Counted from the stretch's first letter, positions 7,667-16,750 are shown. The stretch is 41,653 nt of DNA from Cyanobacteria bacterium FACHB-471 (GCA_014695345.1 JACJOC010000091.1:1-41653); one strand, 5' to 3'. Program-made: numbers and translations. The notes: generated by a model not told the origin, from the letters alone.

Positions 7667-7714
7667 CATATTTTGGAGCCTAACTCGCGTAAACGGGTTA
7701 ACCTCCAAAATATG
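7667..7714. terminator. Strong hairpin between the response regulator and the small helical gene
   Basis: CATATTTTGGAG (7667-7678) is a perfect reverse complement of CTCCAAAATATG (7703-7714), and an inner TAAC/GTTA pairing adds stability. It lies between convergent genes: about 200 nt after the plus-strand gene and 43 nt after the minus-strand gene. The A/T-rich base of the stem gives U-rich tails in either direction, so a bidirectional terminator is the likely role. Confidence 0.65.
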
Positions 7715-7756
7715 AAGCTTTAAGCTTTAAAGGGAATTGAAATAACCTAAATTACG

Positions 7757-7942
7757 TTAATTAAGCTCACTTTCAGGAAAAGTTCGTTTGAATTCGTCAA
7801 TCAGGTCGTCGATCTCTTCAAGTGCCTGATTAACGTCAATTCTCAACGTGCCTAAGTCTGGCTGTTCTAACAATCTCAGCAGAGATTCACGCTTACTTTC
7901 AATTAGCTTGATTCTTTCACGAAGGGTTTGGGGGTCTAACAT
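7757..7942 (-). CDS. Small helical hypothetical protein
   Basis: A 61-residue protein starting MLDPQTLRERIKLIESKRESLL. It is highly charged and almost wholly helical or coiled coil (ESKRESLLRLLEQPDLG, then VNQALEEIDDLIDEFKRTF). The ATG at 7940-7942 was chosen because GGAG lies about 8-11 nt upstream; the longer reading from 8029 adds 29 residues of unrelated character. The pattern suggests a small dimeric adaptor or structural protein, but I do not recognise the family. Confidence 0.7.
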   Translation of the reverse strand: MLDPQTLRERIKLIESKRESLLRLLEQPDLGTLRIDVNQALEEIDDLIDEFKRTFPESELN

Positions 7943-8157
7943 CGATACTATTCTCCGCTGATGCTGTTCTGGGAATAAGTTGGATGCTTCTTTGAAAGAA
8001 GAACCTTTGGTAAAGGGCGATCGCCACATCAGGTTCCTAAGAGATCACATCCAGTGGTCATTGTAGCTGGGTTGCATTCATCCCGTCATTCAGAGACGAT
8101 GAACAAGTGCATGGCAAACAACCGCTGAATTTATCTTAGGCTGCGAACTTACTAATT

Positions 8158-8721
8158 ATGTTGCGTCAAGTTTCTCTAGGAACGTTAGGTTTAATTGTGG
8201 GCGGTATTTTATCTGTTACGGGGTTTGTGGCCTATTTCTCAGCCAATGCCACTCTAAATCTAGTTGGCTTCTTTTACGGCATTCCAATTTTGTTAGGCGG
8301 ACTGGCGCTCAAAGCTGCTGAGCTAAAGCCTGTGCCGCTTGTCACTGCCTCACCGTCCGTTGTGGCATTACGAGAACAGCAGGCTACCTCGACTCAAAAT
8401 CAGATTCGCAAAGATGTGACTCGCTTTCGCTATGGGCAGGAAGCGCATCTAGATAGCTCTCTGGAGCATTTAGGACTCAGTCCCACGGATGAAGAACGGC
8501 CTGTTCTCGAACGTTTGCGAGAGGAAGACATGGCAGGAGCCTATGCGCTGATTCTAGAGTTTGAGTCGCCGCTGATTTCGTTTGAAACTTGGCAGAAAAA
8601 GCAAGACAAGATGGAGCGTTTTTTTGGGCCGGGCTTACGGGTTGAGCTAACCCAGCCAGAGGAGGAACGGGTCGATGTAGCGCTCGTTGCTGCGACAGCC
8701 GAGCCCCCCACCCAGGCATAG
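8158..8721 (+). CDS. DUF2854 domain-containing membrane protein
   Basis: A 187-residue protein with two N-terminal hydrophobic segments (about residues 5-27 and 32-51), including ATLNLVGFFYGIPILLGGLALKAAELKP, the recognisable core of DUF2854, found in cyanobacteria and chloroplast-bearing eukaryotes. The soluble remainder has LDSSLEHLGLSPTDEERP and a FE(S/T)W motif. Function is not established; thylakoid or plasma membrane location is inferred. It is convergent with the CRR7 gene, with only 1 bp between the stop codons. Confidence 0.88.
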   Translation: MLRQVSLGTLGLIVGGILSVTGFVAYFSANATLNLVGFFYGIPILLGGLALKAAELKPVPLVTASPSVVALREQQATSTQNQIRKDVTRFRYGQEAHLDSSLEHLGLSPTDEERPVLERLREEDMAGAYALILEFESPLISFETWQKKQDKMERFFGPGLRVELTQPEEERVDVALVAATAEPPTQA

Positions 8722-8722
8722 T

Positions 8723-8980
8723 CTACTTCTCTAGACGCACTACGTACCATTGGAGAAATTCGTCTGGGCCGACATCCAGTTCACAAGAGGTTTCCATCAG
8801 GTATTGAGCCTGCGCGTCTACGCTATCGAACCGCTGTAAGTCTCTAGGCAAGTCGTCCTGCCGCTGTGCCAAAACTCCTTTGAGTTTTTCAAGTAGCTCT
8901 GCTGGCGTAAAAAACTGTTCAGGCTGGTTGGTTTCCAGTACGACATATGCGTCTTCCTGATACATGATTGGGTCTGGCAT
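8723..8980 (-). CDS. CRR7-family protein (chlororespiratory reduction 7; NDH-1 assembly/stability)
   Basis: An 85-residue soluble protein. MYQEDAYVVLETNQPEQFFTPAELLEKLK, the DLPRDLQRFDS segment and the closing EFLQWYVVRLEK match the CRR7 family as I remember it. In Arabidopsis CRR7 is needed for accumulation of the chloroplast NAD(P)H dehydrogenase-like complex, so a role with cyanobacterial NDH-1 is inferred. GAGGAG lies just upstream of the ATG. It lies downstream of pdhA on the same strand, but a strong terminator separates them, so it is probably transcribed independently. Confidence 0.8.
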   Translation of the reverse strand: MPDPIMYQEDAYVVLETNQPEQFFTPAELLEKLKGVLAQRQDDLPRDLQRFDSVDAQAQYLMETSCELDVGPDEFLQWYVVRLEK

Positions 8981-9012
8981 TTTGGCTCCTCTAAACTTCG
9001 AGGGTGTTCTTT

Positions 9013-9059
9013 AAAAATTTTGAGATGTGAAAACGAATCTTTCACGTCTCAAAATTTTT
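9013..9059 (-). terminator. Terminator downstream of pdhA
   Basis: The 20-nt arms 9013-9032 and 9040-9059 pair throughout, with one G-U position, around a 7-nt loop. The outer stem is A/T-rich, so the minus-strand transcript ends in U residues. It begins about 17 nt past the pdhA stop and separates pdhA from the CRR7 gene. Confidence 0.9.
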
Positions 9060-9075
9060 GTGGCTTCATCAATGC

Positions 9076-10107
9076 CTACTCATCTTCTGCGAAGACGTAG
9101 CGGTAGAGATCTTTGGGGTCAGGTTCGGGGCTGTCTAATCCAAACTGCACCGCCTCTTCAATCGTTGCTTGAATGCGGCGATCGATCTCCTTTAGCTCGT
9201 CCTGGTTGACCAAATTTTGCTCAATCAGGTGTGCCGCAAGTTTCTTGATCGGATCGCGCGAAAACCAGAACTCTTTCTCGGCTTTAGAGCGCAGTTCGTC
9301 TGGATCTGCCAGAGAGTGTCCACGAAAACGGTAGGTGAGCGCTTCGATTAGCGTTGGGCCTTCGCCAGCACGAGCACGAGCAACTGCCTCTTGAGCGACA
9401 GCCCGCACCGCCAAGACATCCATACCATCTACTTCTACTCCGTGCATTCCAAACACACTAGCTTTTTTGTAGATTTCTGGCTGAGAAGTGGCTCGTTCGT
9501 GCGCCATGCCGATCGCCCACTTATTGTTTTCCACCACGTATAAAATTGGCAACTTCCACAGAGCCGCCATATTCAGACATTCAAAAAATTGGCCGTTGTT
9601 AGCTGCACCGTCGCCGAAAAAGCAAGCTGTCACCTGATCAGCCGTGCGATCGCCCAACGCCTCTTTTCTATATTTAGATTGAAAAGCTGCGCCTGTAGCG
9701 ACAGGAATTCCCTCAGCCACAAAAGCGTAGCCGCCTAGCAGGTTGTGTTCAGCAGAAAACAGGTGCATCGACCCGCCCCGACCTTTACTACAACCCGTCA
9801 CTTTGCCAAATAGCTCAGCCATGATCTCACGGGGCGGAACTCCAGCACTGAGAGCATGAACGTGTTCTCGGTAGGTGCCGCAGACGTAATCATCTGAGCG
9901 CATCGACTTGATTACACCCGTCGAGACTGCTTCCTGCCCGTTGTACAAGTGGACGAACCCAAACATTTTGCCCCGATAGTACATTTCGGCGCACTTGTCC
10001 TCAAAGGTGCGCCCTAAAACCATATCTTCGTAGAGCCGCAGTCCTTCGTCACGGGTTACAGAGGTTGAAGCAGCCGAAATAACTGGTAATGTTCGTTCTT
10101 GAACCAT
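9076..10107 (-). CDS. pdhA: Pyruvate dehydrogenase E1 component, alpha subunit
   Basis: Thiamine-diphosphate-dependent subunit that decarboxylates pyruvate and passes the hydroxyethyl group to E2 lipoate, feeding acetyl-CoA synthesis. The 343-residue length fits the family. Visible motifs are [17 protein letters not shown] near residue 45, GGSMHLF near 117, the TPP-binding [12 protein letters not shown] through YVVENN near 170-200, and the phosphorylation-loop-like region [15 protein letters not shown]. The E1 beta, E2 and E3 genes are not in this window; dispersed pdh genes are usual in cyanobacteria. It is transcribed away from zipN. Confidence 0.96.
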   Translation of the reverse strand: MVQERTLPVISAASTSVTRDEGLRLYEDMVLGRTFEDKCAEMYYRGKMFGFVHLYNGQEAVSTGVIKSMRSDDYVCGTYREHVHALSAGVPPREIMAELFGKVTGCSKGRGGSMHLFSAEHNLLGGYAFVAEGIPVATGAAFQSKYRKEALGDRTADQVTACFFGDGAANNGQFFECLNMAALWKLPILYVVENNKWAIGMAHERATSQPEIYKKASVFGMHGVEVDGMDVLAVRAVAQEAVARARAGEGPTLIEALTYRFRGHSLADPDELRSKAEKEFWFSRDPIKKLAAHLIEQNLVNQDELKEIDRRIQATIEEAVQFGLDSPEPDPKDLYRYVFAEDE

Positions 10108-10553
10108 TGATTTACAGTATCCTCGCGGAATAGCGCATTAATTCTTTATACCCTGACGGGTGGCTGATTTTAGAATGGGGATTAGAGGCTGAGGATCAGG
10201 TGAAGAGTTGCGTGACCATCCCTTATTCGCGACATTTCTCTATCTTTCTCGATGTGCAATCTTCGTTTATATGCAATCCTCATTTATGTGCAATTTTAAC
10301 TAGCCCTGCTCCCTAACTCCAAACCCCCAAGCCCCAAAAATCCAAGTTAACATCCCAACTGGGTAAAACTTATGTTAAATTTAGCCGTTTTTTGACTATG
10401 CTGAGGAGTAAATTTCTGCAAACGATGCCAGTTATGATAGTGACACTATCCTGATGGCACGTGATGCCCGTTTTAAAGGCATGTAGTGGTTGCTGATGGC
10501 TTGGATGCGATACCTTTATCTGATCGAGTTGCTCGTTGCTGGGGAAGTGGACT
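10108..10553. other. Divergent intergenic region pdhA-zipN
   Basis: This 446-bp region separates pdhA and zipN. It holds a T-rich stretch, a possible -10 (TATGAT, 10433-10438) for zipN and the 15-bp palindrome described in the next entry. A 38-codon ORF starting at 10496 overlaps the zipN start and is not considered real. Nothing else was recognised. Confidence 0.5.
10436..10450. promoter_or_regulatory. 15-bp palindrome upstream of zipN
   Basis: GATAGTG-A-CACTATC is a perfect palindrome about 105 nt before the zipN start and overlaps the end of a possible -10 element. That position is typical of an operator for a dimeric regulator. Which regulator is unknown. Confidence 0.45.
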
Positions 10554-12971
10554 GTGCGAATTCCGCTCGACTATTACCGAATACTAGGCTTACCGATTCA
10601 GGCCACTGCTGAACAGTTGCGGCAGGCTCACCGCGATCGCGCGCTCCAGCTTCCTCGCCGGGAATATTCAGAGGCGGCGATCGCTGCCCGCAAGCAGCTT
10701 TTGGATGAGGCTTATGCCGTCTTGTCTGACTCCGACCAGCGGCGCGATTATGATGCAGGCTTTTTGGCAAAATCCTACGATTTGGAAGCGGGCAGAGTTG
10801 ATGCGGCTGATGGGAATGTCGGGGGAACAGCGATCGCCACTGACCCTACTGCTGACCCTTACACTCCCAGCATTGAGATTCAAGACAGTGAACTGGTTGG
10901 CGCTCTGCTCATCTTGCTTGAGCTAGGCGAATATGAATTGGTGCTAAAGCTAGGTCGTCCTTACCTTAGCAGCGGCAGCGTTCCCCTTAAGAATGGACGG
11001 TTTGGCGAGCCCGATATCGTTTTAGCTGACATTGTGTTGACAGTTGCCTTCGCTTGCCTGGAACTAGGGCGAGAACAGTGGCAGCAAGGGCAATACGAAA
11101 ACGCTGCAGAGTCACTCGAAACGGGACAGGAACTTTTGCTGCGAGAGGGTATTTTTGCCAGCGTCCGGGGAGAAATGCAGTCTGACTTATTCAAGTTGCG
11201 CCCCTATCGCATCTTAGAGTTGTTAGCCCTGCCAGAGCATCACGAAACCGAGCGACGACAGGGGCTGAAGCTGCTGCGCGACATGCTGCAGGATCGAGGC
11301 GGCATCGATGGCACCGGTGATGACCAGTCAGGGCTAAACATTGACGACTTCCTGCGATTTGTCCAGCAGTTGCGCGGTTATCTCACGGCAACTGAGCAGC
11401 AAACGCTATTTGAAGCCGAAGCCCGTCGTCCTTCCGCAGTAGCCACCTACTTAGCAGTCTACGCATTGCTAGCAAGAGGATTTGCCCAACGTCAGCCCGC
11501 TTTGATTCGTCGAGCCAAGCTGATGCTCATTCGCCTAGGTGCCCGACAGGATGTGCATTTAGAGCAAGCGGTCTGTGCGCTGCTGCTGGGGCAAACTGAA
11601 GAAGCTAGCCGCGCTCTAGAACTGAGCCAGGAATATGAATCGCTAGCCTTCATTCGCGAACATTCTCAAGGGTCGCCTGACTTACTGCCAGGGCTGTGTC
11701 TGTACGGCGAACGCTGGCTACAAAACGAAGTCTTTCCCCACTTTCGTGACCTAGCACGACAGCAAGCCTCACTGAAGGATTACTTTGCCGATGAGCAGGT
11801 GCAGGCTTACCTCGAGGAATTGCCCAATGAGCCAGAACCCGCAAACCAGTGGACATCGGTTAAGACGGCTACTGTACCTTCCTATAGACAAACACCTGTC
11901 GGTCAGGCAGGCAGTATCTCTGATATTCGGACACGCACTGTTGGGCAAACGGTAGGGCAGAATAGCATTTCGACTGCTACACCTGCGGCGACTGCGACCA
12001 TCGACTCTAAAGCAGCCTACGCGGAGACAGGTACGAATGGGACAACGATGCCAGCAGCAGAGCGGGTTTCACAACTCTCACCAGACGCAAAAAACGGAAA
12101 CGCCACTGCGAATGGAGGAAAGGGAGGGCGGCCCCTTACGGGTATTGCTTCGCGATCGCCTTCTACCCCTAACCCTGCTGAGCGGAAGCGAGGGCTAATT
12201 TCAAATGGACTTTCATCCACTGAAGCAGAACTAACTCCAGCCCGCCGGATAGGAGGTAATCGCCGTCCCAAACTCGATCGCCTGCTATTCATCGCCGCGA
12301 TTGGGCTGTTGAGTTTTGTTATTCTGGGATTTTTGCTTAGCCGAGTTTATGGCTTGCTGTTCAACCGAGGTCCCTCATTACAGGGAGAGCAGCTTCAAAT
12401 CCAGATCAGTCAGCCACCCGTACCCATTCCAGAAGTAACGGCTGAAGCGCAAACGCCGAATGATCCGAATGCGCCGATGACTGAGGAAGTCGCCCAACAG
12501 GTGATTGCGACTTGGCTATCCACCAAGTCGCAGGCTCGTGGCTCAGACTATGCGATTGATCAACTCAGTCAGATCCTGACGGGAGAAGCGCTATCTCAAC
12601 AGCAATACTTTGCGGAGGAACTACGGCAAACTAGCTCATATTGGGAATATGAGCATGAGATTGTCTCAGTACAGGTTGAGGGAGCCGAACAGAGTGGAGT
12701 CGGAAGCGCAACCGAAGGCGCAACCGAAGGAGAATCTAGTGCTACACCTGATGCATCTGCGGTCGGCAGCGCCAGCCCAACCGACACCGTTCCAGCGAGT
12801 AGTGCCAGTTCAGCCGAAGCTCAGATCGTGGCAGAGGTGTCTGAGGTCGGCGAACTTTATCAGAACGGTCGGGTTAACCTCAGCCAATCCTATGACAGCA
12901 CGGTGCGGGTACGTTATGACCTGGTACGCCAGCCAGAAGGATGGCGGATCGAAAGTATTGAGCAGCTTTGA
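10554..12971 (+). CDS. zipN: Cell division protein ZipN/Ftn2 (ARC6-like)
   Basis: Membrane-anchored organiser of the FtsZ ring, the cyanobacterial ancestor of plastid ARC6. The order of parts fits: a degenerate J-domain at about residues 5-70 (IPLDYYRILGLP, AHRDRA, DSDQRRDYDAG), a long helical region to about 430, a low-complexity Ser/Thr/Asn/Gly linker, one membrane segment near 575-597 (LLFIAAIGLLSFVILGFLLS) and a C-terminal IMS/ARC6-like domain ending GWRIESIEQL. The GTG at 10554 gives the family-typical MRIPLDYYR start with GGGGAAG just upstream; a TTG six codons earlier is less likely. Length is about 805 residues. Confidence 0.92.
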   Translation: MRIPLDYYRILGLPIQATAEQLRQAHRDRALQLPRREYSEAAIAARKQLLDEAYAVLSDSDQRRDYDAGFLAKSYDLEAGRVDAADGNVGGTAIATDPTADPYTPSIEIQDSELVGALLILLELGEYELVLKLGRPYLSSGSVPLKNGRFGEPDIVLADIVLTVAFACLELGREQWQQGQYENAAESLETGQELLLREGIFASVRGEMQSDLFKLRPYRILELLALPEHHETERRQGLKLLRDMLQDRGGIDGTGDDQSGLNIDDFLRFVQQLRGYLTATEQQTLFEAEARRPSAVATYLAVYALLARGFAQRQPALIRRAKLMLIRLGARQDVHLEQAVCALLLGQTEEASRALELSQEYESLAFIREHSQGSPDLLPGLCLYGERWLQNEVFPHFRDLARQQASLKDYFADEQVQAYLEELPNEPEPANQWTSVKTATVPSYRQTPVGQAGSISDIRTRTVGQTVGQNSISTATPAATATIDSKAAYAETGTNGTTMPAAERVSQLSPDAKNGNATANGGKGGRPLTGIASRSPSTPNPAERKRGLISNGLSSTEAELTPARRIGGNRRPKLDRLLFIAAIGLLSFVILGFLLSRVYGLLFNRGPSLQGEQLQIQISQPPVPIPEVTAEAQTPNDPNAPMTEEVAQQVIATWLSTKSQARGSDYAIDQLSQILTGEALSQQQYFAEELRQTSSYWEYEHEIVSVQVEGAEQSGVGSATEGATEGESSATPDASAVGSASPTDTVPASSASSAEAQIVAEVSEVGELYQNGRVNLSQSYDSTVRVRYDLVRQPEGWRIESIEQL

Positions 12972-13031
12972 TTCGCGGGGCTTTTCTGAGTAAGCTACTT
13001 TGTAGCTGATATTCTGTATCTTTTACACGGC

Positions 13032-14087
13032 ATGACAGATACCCTGTTTCAGGCTTACGTTCCGCTGCTGTTTTGGACTGGACTAGGGTTACTGTTATTT
13101 CGCTTTTTGCCTGATTCGCTGCCCCGTTTTTTGGGACGCAGCCTTTATTGGGTTGGTATTCCACTAGAAATTCTGGCTCTAGCACGGCAGACCAACTTTG
13201 CCGATCAGATTGGCTTAGCACCCCTGGCAACGATCGCCATTCTAATCTGCGGGTTAGTTTTAGCCTGGACTAGTCTTCAGATTGTCAGAAAAACTGCCTC
13301 TAACACGCGTTTGAATAGCGGTGAAACGGATGCTCCTGTACAGGAGGCGATCGCAGAAAAATCTCTACACGCGATCGCCACTTCCTCTATTACTGAACAA
13401 CCCGCCGTCAATTTTTGGGAAGCGCGATCGCGTCAAGGCAGCTTCATTCTGTCATCCATGTTTGGTAATACAGGCTTTGTGGGACTGGCGATCGCCCCTG
13501 CTTTTGTCTCAGAGGATTATTTGGGCTGGATTGTGTTTTACAGCATTACCCACAATGTAGTCGGCACCTATGGAATCGGCGTGTTTCTGGCAAGCTATTT
13601 TGGGCGATCGGTGCATCAAATTAGTTGGCGCACCCTGGTTCGAGATATCTTAACCGTGCCGTCGCTCTGGGCATTCACAGTGGGATATCTGACTCGTGCG
13701 GTCGAGTTACCTTCCATCCTGGAGTCAGGGCTGCATTCCTGTATTTGGGTAATTATTCCAACCGCGCTGCTGCTGATGGGGATGCGGCTAAGCCAGCTTC
13801 AGGGGTGGAACAGTTTACGGCTAGCACTGGTGCCAGCCGTTCTTAAAGTGTTTGTAGTTCCGAGTTTAGTCGGTTTAGTCGCTACGCTAGCTGGATTGCC
13901 AGCCGAGCCACGACTGGCACTGGTGCTGATGTCAGGAATGCCAACAGCCTTTGCCGGTTTAATCTTGGCTGAGGAATATGAACTCGATCGCGATCTGATT
14001 GCGAGCAGCATTGTTCTAACAACAATTATGCTGTTTGTGACGATCCCCATTTGGCTATTTTTATTTGGCGATCGCCCTGTTTTCTAA
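13032..14087 (+). CDS. AEC family transporter (auxin-efflux-carrier-type permease)
   Basis: A 351-residue integral membrane protein with about ten hydrophobic segments in two groups, separated by a hydrophilic stretch at about residues 88-130. Features of the PIN/AEC fold are an N-terminal block (LLFRFLPDSLPRFLGRSLYWVGIPLEILALARQ), the FGNTGFVGLAIAP region near 140, and a C-terminal SGMPTAFAGLILAEEYELDRDL, which corresponds to the conserved crossover motif. Substrates in bacteria are usually organic acids or are unknown. It starts 60 bp after zipN on the same strand and could be co-transcribed with it. Confidence 0.85.
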   Translation: MTDTLFQAYVPLLFWTGLGLLLFRFLPDSLPRFLGRSLYWVGIPLEILALARQTNFADQIGLAPLATIAILICGLVLAWTSLQIVRKTASNTRLNSGETDAPVQEAIAEKSLHAIATSSITEQPAVNFWEARSRQGSFILSSMFGNTGFVGLAIAPAFVSEDYLGWIVFYSITHNVVGTYGIGVFLASYFGRSVHQISWRTLVRDILTVPSLWAFTVGYLTRAVELPSILESGLHSCIWVIIPTALLLMGMRLSQLQGWNSLRLALVPAVLKVFVVPSLVGLVATLAGLPAEPRLALVLMSGMPTAFAGLILAEEYELDRDLIASSIVLTTIMLFVTIPIWLFLFGDRPVF

Positions 14088-14412
14088 AGCAATCGAAACC
14101 TTAAACGTAACGATCTATGACAGAAGTTTATCGTGATCCCGTTCAGATAAACTTTCCTAACTAAGCGATTATGCCAAGTTAGGGTCGGGTTAATCTGAAG
14201 GTATAGCAGGAGACAGAAACTCCATTTACCAAGCTACAGACCAAACACAGATCTATTTCATGCATCAGCGCTTCAGCACCATTTTGCTGAGATTAGGTTT
14301 CTGTCAGGCTATTTAATTTGCAGTTAGGTTTGCTTCATTTCAAATAGGCAGTGAAATAAATTCCTGCCTCACTTTCTGTACCCATTTTATTTAGAACGGG
14401 AGTGAGCATCCT
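14088..14412. other. Intergenic region before the EF-G-like gene, with a hairpin
   Basis: AAGTTTATC (14124-14132) pairs with GATAAACTT (14146-14154), a 9-bp stem with a 13-nt loop about 37 nt after the permease stop. There is no T-tract, so termination is uncertain. The rest of the 325 bp is AT-rich and presumably holds the promoter of the next gene. Confidence 0.5.
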
Positions 14413-16479
14413 ATGAACGAAAGAGTATTTTCTGGCTCACGAAATGTGGCGATCGTCGGTCCCTATCTCAGCGGTAAAACCACACTATTAGAGAGTTTGC
14501 TATCAGTAACGGGAGCAATTTCTCGCAAAGGCAGGGTGGTTGATGGCAACACCGTCGGGGATAGCACTGCTGAAGCCCGCGATCGCCAGATGACTGTAGA
14601 AATTAATGCCGCCAGTACTGAGTACGGCGGCATTCGTTTTACGTTCCTCGATTGTCCAGGTTCGGTTGAATTTGCTCAAGAAACTTACAACGCTTTGATC
14701 GGTGTGGATGCAGCGGTCGTTGTGTGTGAACCCGATTGCGATCGCGTCCTCAACCTTTCCCCCCTATTTCAATTTTTAGACGATTGGGAAATCCCCCACC
14801 TGATTTTCCTCAACAAGATGGATCGTGCCCACTCCAACATTGCCGAAGTGCTTCAGGCATTGCAGTCAGTTTCCAGCCGTCCGTTGGTGCTGCACCAGTA
14901 TCCAATCAAGCAGGGTGAGCAGATTACAGGCTTCATTGATTTGGTGAGCGAACAGGCTTACCAATATCATCCCGGTGCCCCTGCCAATCCAGTACCGCTA
15001 CCCGATGCACTTAAAGATCAGGAACGGGCAGCCCGTACTGAAATGCTGGAAACCCTAGCAAACTTTGACGATCACCTCTTAGAAGAACTCTTAGAAGAAA
15101 TTGACCCACCCCAGGAAGAAATCTGGCAAGACCTGAAGATGGAACTGGGCGCAGACTTGATTGTGCCTGTGTTTGTCGGCATGGCAGAGCAAGATTTTGG
15201 CGTGCGGCCACTACTGGATGCCCTACTGCGTGAAGCCCCTGCCCCCGAAGCAACCACTAAACGACGGGGCATCACGATGGCTGGAGCCAATCCATTAGCA
15301 CAAGTGCTCAAAACCTACTGCACTCCCCAGGGCGGCAAGCTCTCTCTTGTCCGAGTTTGGCAGGGTGCTATCAATGATGGAGCAGTTCTTAACGGGGTAC
15401 GAGTTGGCGGCATCTATCAGTTGATGGGACAGCAGCAACAAAGCCTGACCACAGCAGCAGCAGGGGCGATCGTAGCTCTGGGTCGTTTGGAAGGCATTAA
15501 AACTGGGGATACGCTCAGCACTGACGCGCAACTAGCCAATGCCTTACCTAAAGCAGAACGAATTGACCCGGTCTATGCTCTAGCGCTGACTCCAGAAAAA
15601 CGCAGCGACGAGGTAAAGCTGAGCAGTGCGATCAACAAACTGGTGGAGGAAGATCCCTCTCTGGTGTGGGAGCAGCACGGCGATACGCATGAGGTGATTC
15701 TCTGGGGACAAGGTGACATTCACCTGCTCGTGGCGCTCGATCGGCTGAGGCGCAAGTATGGCTTGCCGCTCTCAACCCATCTGCCTCAGGTGCCCTACAA
15801 GGAAACGATTCGGCGATCGGCTGCCTCGGTGCATGGTCGCTATAAGCACCAAACGGGCGGTCACGGGCAATTTGGCGATGTCTACTTGGAAATCAAGCCG
15901 CTGGAAAGAGGTGAAGGGTTTAATTTTAATGAAACGATTGTTGGTGGAGTCGTGCCTAGACAGTACATTCCTGGGGTGGAAATGGGAGTGCGGGAATATT
16001 TGGCGCACGGTCCACTAGGCTTCCCAGTGGTGGATGTAGCAGTGACGTTGACGAATGGTTCCTATCACTCGGTAGACAGTTCTGAGCAGGCGTTTAAGCA
16101 GGCGGCTCGAATTGCTATGCAGGAAGGATTGCGACGGTGTGAACCCGCTTTGTTAGAACCTGTGGTGGCGATCGCCATCTCCGTTCCTACCGACTTCACC
16201 TCCAACGTGCTGCGCCTGATCAGCACCCGTCGGGGACAAATTTTAGGCTACGAGGCTAAACCCAACTGGCGCAGTTGGGATGAAGTATCTGCCTACCTGC
16301 CCCAAGCTGAAATGCATGACCTGATTGTAGAATTGCGATCGCTCACCCAGGGCGTTGGTTCTTTCCGCTGGCAGTTTGCCCACCTCCAGGAAGTACCCGA
16401 TAAATTGATGGATCGAGTACTAGCAAAGAGTGGCAACGGCAACGGTAAGACAAATGGGAATGACAACGGTAACCACTAG
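14413..16479 (+). CDS. Elongation factor G-like GTPase (EF-G paralog)
   Basis: A 688-residue translational GTPase with the five-domain order of EF-G. The P-loop is GPYLSGKT (16-23), G3 is DCPGS (80-84) and G4 is NKMD (134-137). In canonical EF-G, G3 is DTPGH, whose His activates water for GTP hydrolysis; here it is Ser84, so ribosome-stimulated GTPase activity is probably weak or different. Domain IV (VPRQYIPGVEMGVREYLAHGPLGFPVVDV) and domain V (RRGQILG) are present. It is not next to rpsL, rpsG or tufA, so it is not the main EF-G. The last ~15 residues are an Asn/Gly repeat (GNGNGKTNGNDNGNH). Confidence 0.92.
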   Translation: MNERVFSGSRNVAIVGPYLSGKTTLLESLLSVTGAISRKGRVVDGNTVGDSTAEARDRQMTVEINAASTEYGGIRFTFLDCPGSVEFAQETYNALIGVDAAVVVCEPDCDRVLNLSPLFQFLDDWEIPHLIFLNKMDRAHSNIAEVLQALQSVSSRPLVLHQYPIKQGEQITGFIDLVSEQAYQYHPGAPANPVPLPDALKDQERAARTEMLETLANFDDHLLEELLEEIDPPQEEIWQDLKMELGADLIVPVFVGMAEQDFGVRPLLDALLREAPAPEATTKRRGITMAGANPLAQVLKTYCTPQGGKLSLVRVWQGAINDGAVLNGVRVGGIYQLMGQQQQSLTTAAAGAIVALGRLEGIKTGDTLSTDAQLANALPKAERIDPVYALALTPEKRSDEVKLSSAINKLVEEDPSLVWEQHGDTHEVILWGQGDIHLLVALDRLRRKYGLPLSTHLPQVPYKETIRRSAASVHGRYKHQTGGHGQFGDVYLEIKPLERGEGFNFNETIVGGVVPRQYIPGVEMGVREYLAHGPLGFPVVDVAVTLTNGSYHSVDSSEQAFKQAARIAMQEGLRRCEPALLEPVVAIAISVPTDFTSNVLRLISTRRGQILGYEAKPNWRSWDEVSAYLPQAEMHDLIVELRSLTQGVGSFRWQFAHLQEVPDKLMDRVLAKSGNGNGKTNGNDNGNH

Positions 16480-16550
16480 TAAGGTTCAAGAGTCTTGTGG
16501 GATGGACATCCTGCTCATCCAAATCGAGCAGTTACCTTCTTATTTCTCTC

Positions 16551-16574
16551 GTTACCAGCCCGGAGCTTGGTAAC
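16551..16574 (+). other. Hairpin after the EF-G-like gene
   Basis: GTTACCA (16551-16557) pairs with TGGTAAC (16568-16574) around a 10-nt loop, about 70 nt past the EF-G-like stop codon. No T-run follows. It may act with the larger hairpin just downstream. Confidence 0.45.
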
Positions 16575-16582
16575 CCAATTCA

Positions 16583-16622
16583 GAAGCTCCAGATTCCTTT
16601 GACTAAGAGAAACTGGAGCTTC
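16583..16622 (+). terminator. Possible terminator of the EF-G-like gene
   Basis: GAAGCTCCAG (16583-16592) is the exact reverse complement of CTGGAGCTTC (16613-16622), a 10-bp stem with a 20-nt loop. The following bases are only partly T-rich (CTCCATT), so termination may be weak. It lies between two convergent genes. Confidence 0.5.
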
Positions 16623-16720
16623 CTCCATTAATCGGCAAGGGTTCATTCGGGCTGCGATGCTCCAACGAGCGATCGCCAAGGCAATTCAAGAAAGGAACCA
16701 TTGTACAACCGTTAATGCTT

Positions 16721-16745
16721 GGTAGGGGCGAACGGCCGTTCGCCC
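16721..16745. repeat. Dispersed palindromic repeat, copy 1
   Basis: GGTAG precedes a perfect 20-bp palindrome, GGGCGAACGGCCGTTCGCCC (16726-16745). It sits 6 nt beyond the stop codon of the hydrolase gene. A near-identical 25-bp copy is at 19078-19102. This belongs to the well-known class of small GTAGGGGCGAACGG-type repeats in cyanobacteria. Confidence 0.9.
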
Positions 16746-16750
16746 TTGAA

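Noticed and set aside
10496-10612. 38-codon ORF starting ATG GCT TGG before zipN
   Set aside because: It overlaps the zipN start in another frame, has no family resemblance and no clear Shine-Dalgarno.
12017-12292. 91-codon minus-strand ORF inside zipN
   Set aside because: It is the shadow of the Ser/Thr/Asn/Gly linker; the plus-strand frame is clearly the gene.
15072-15311. Minus-strand ORFs inside the EF-G-like gene
   Set aside because: The sense frame is a full-length translational GTPase; antisense frames have no homology and arise from codon bias.
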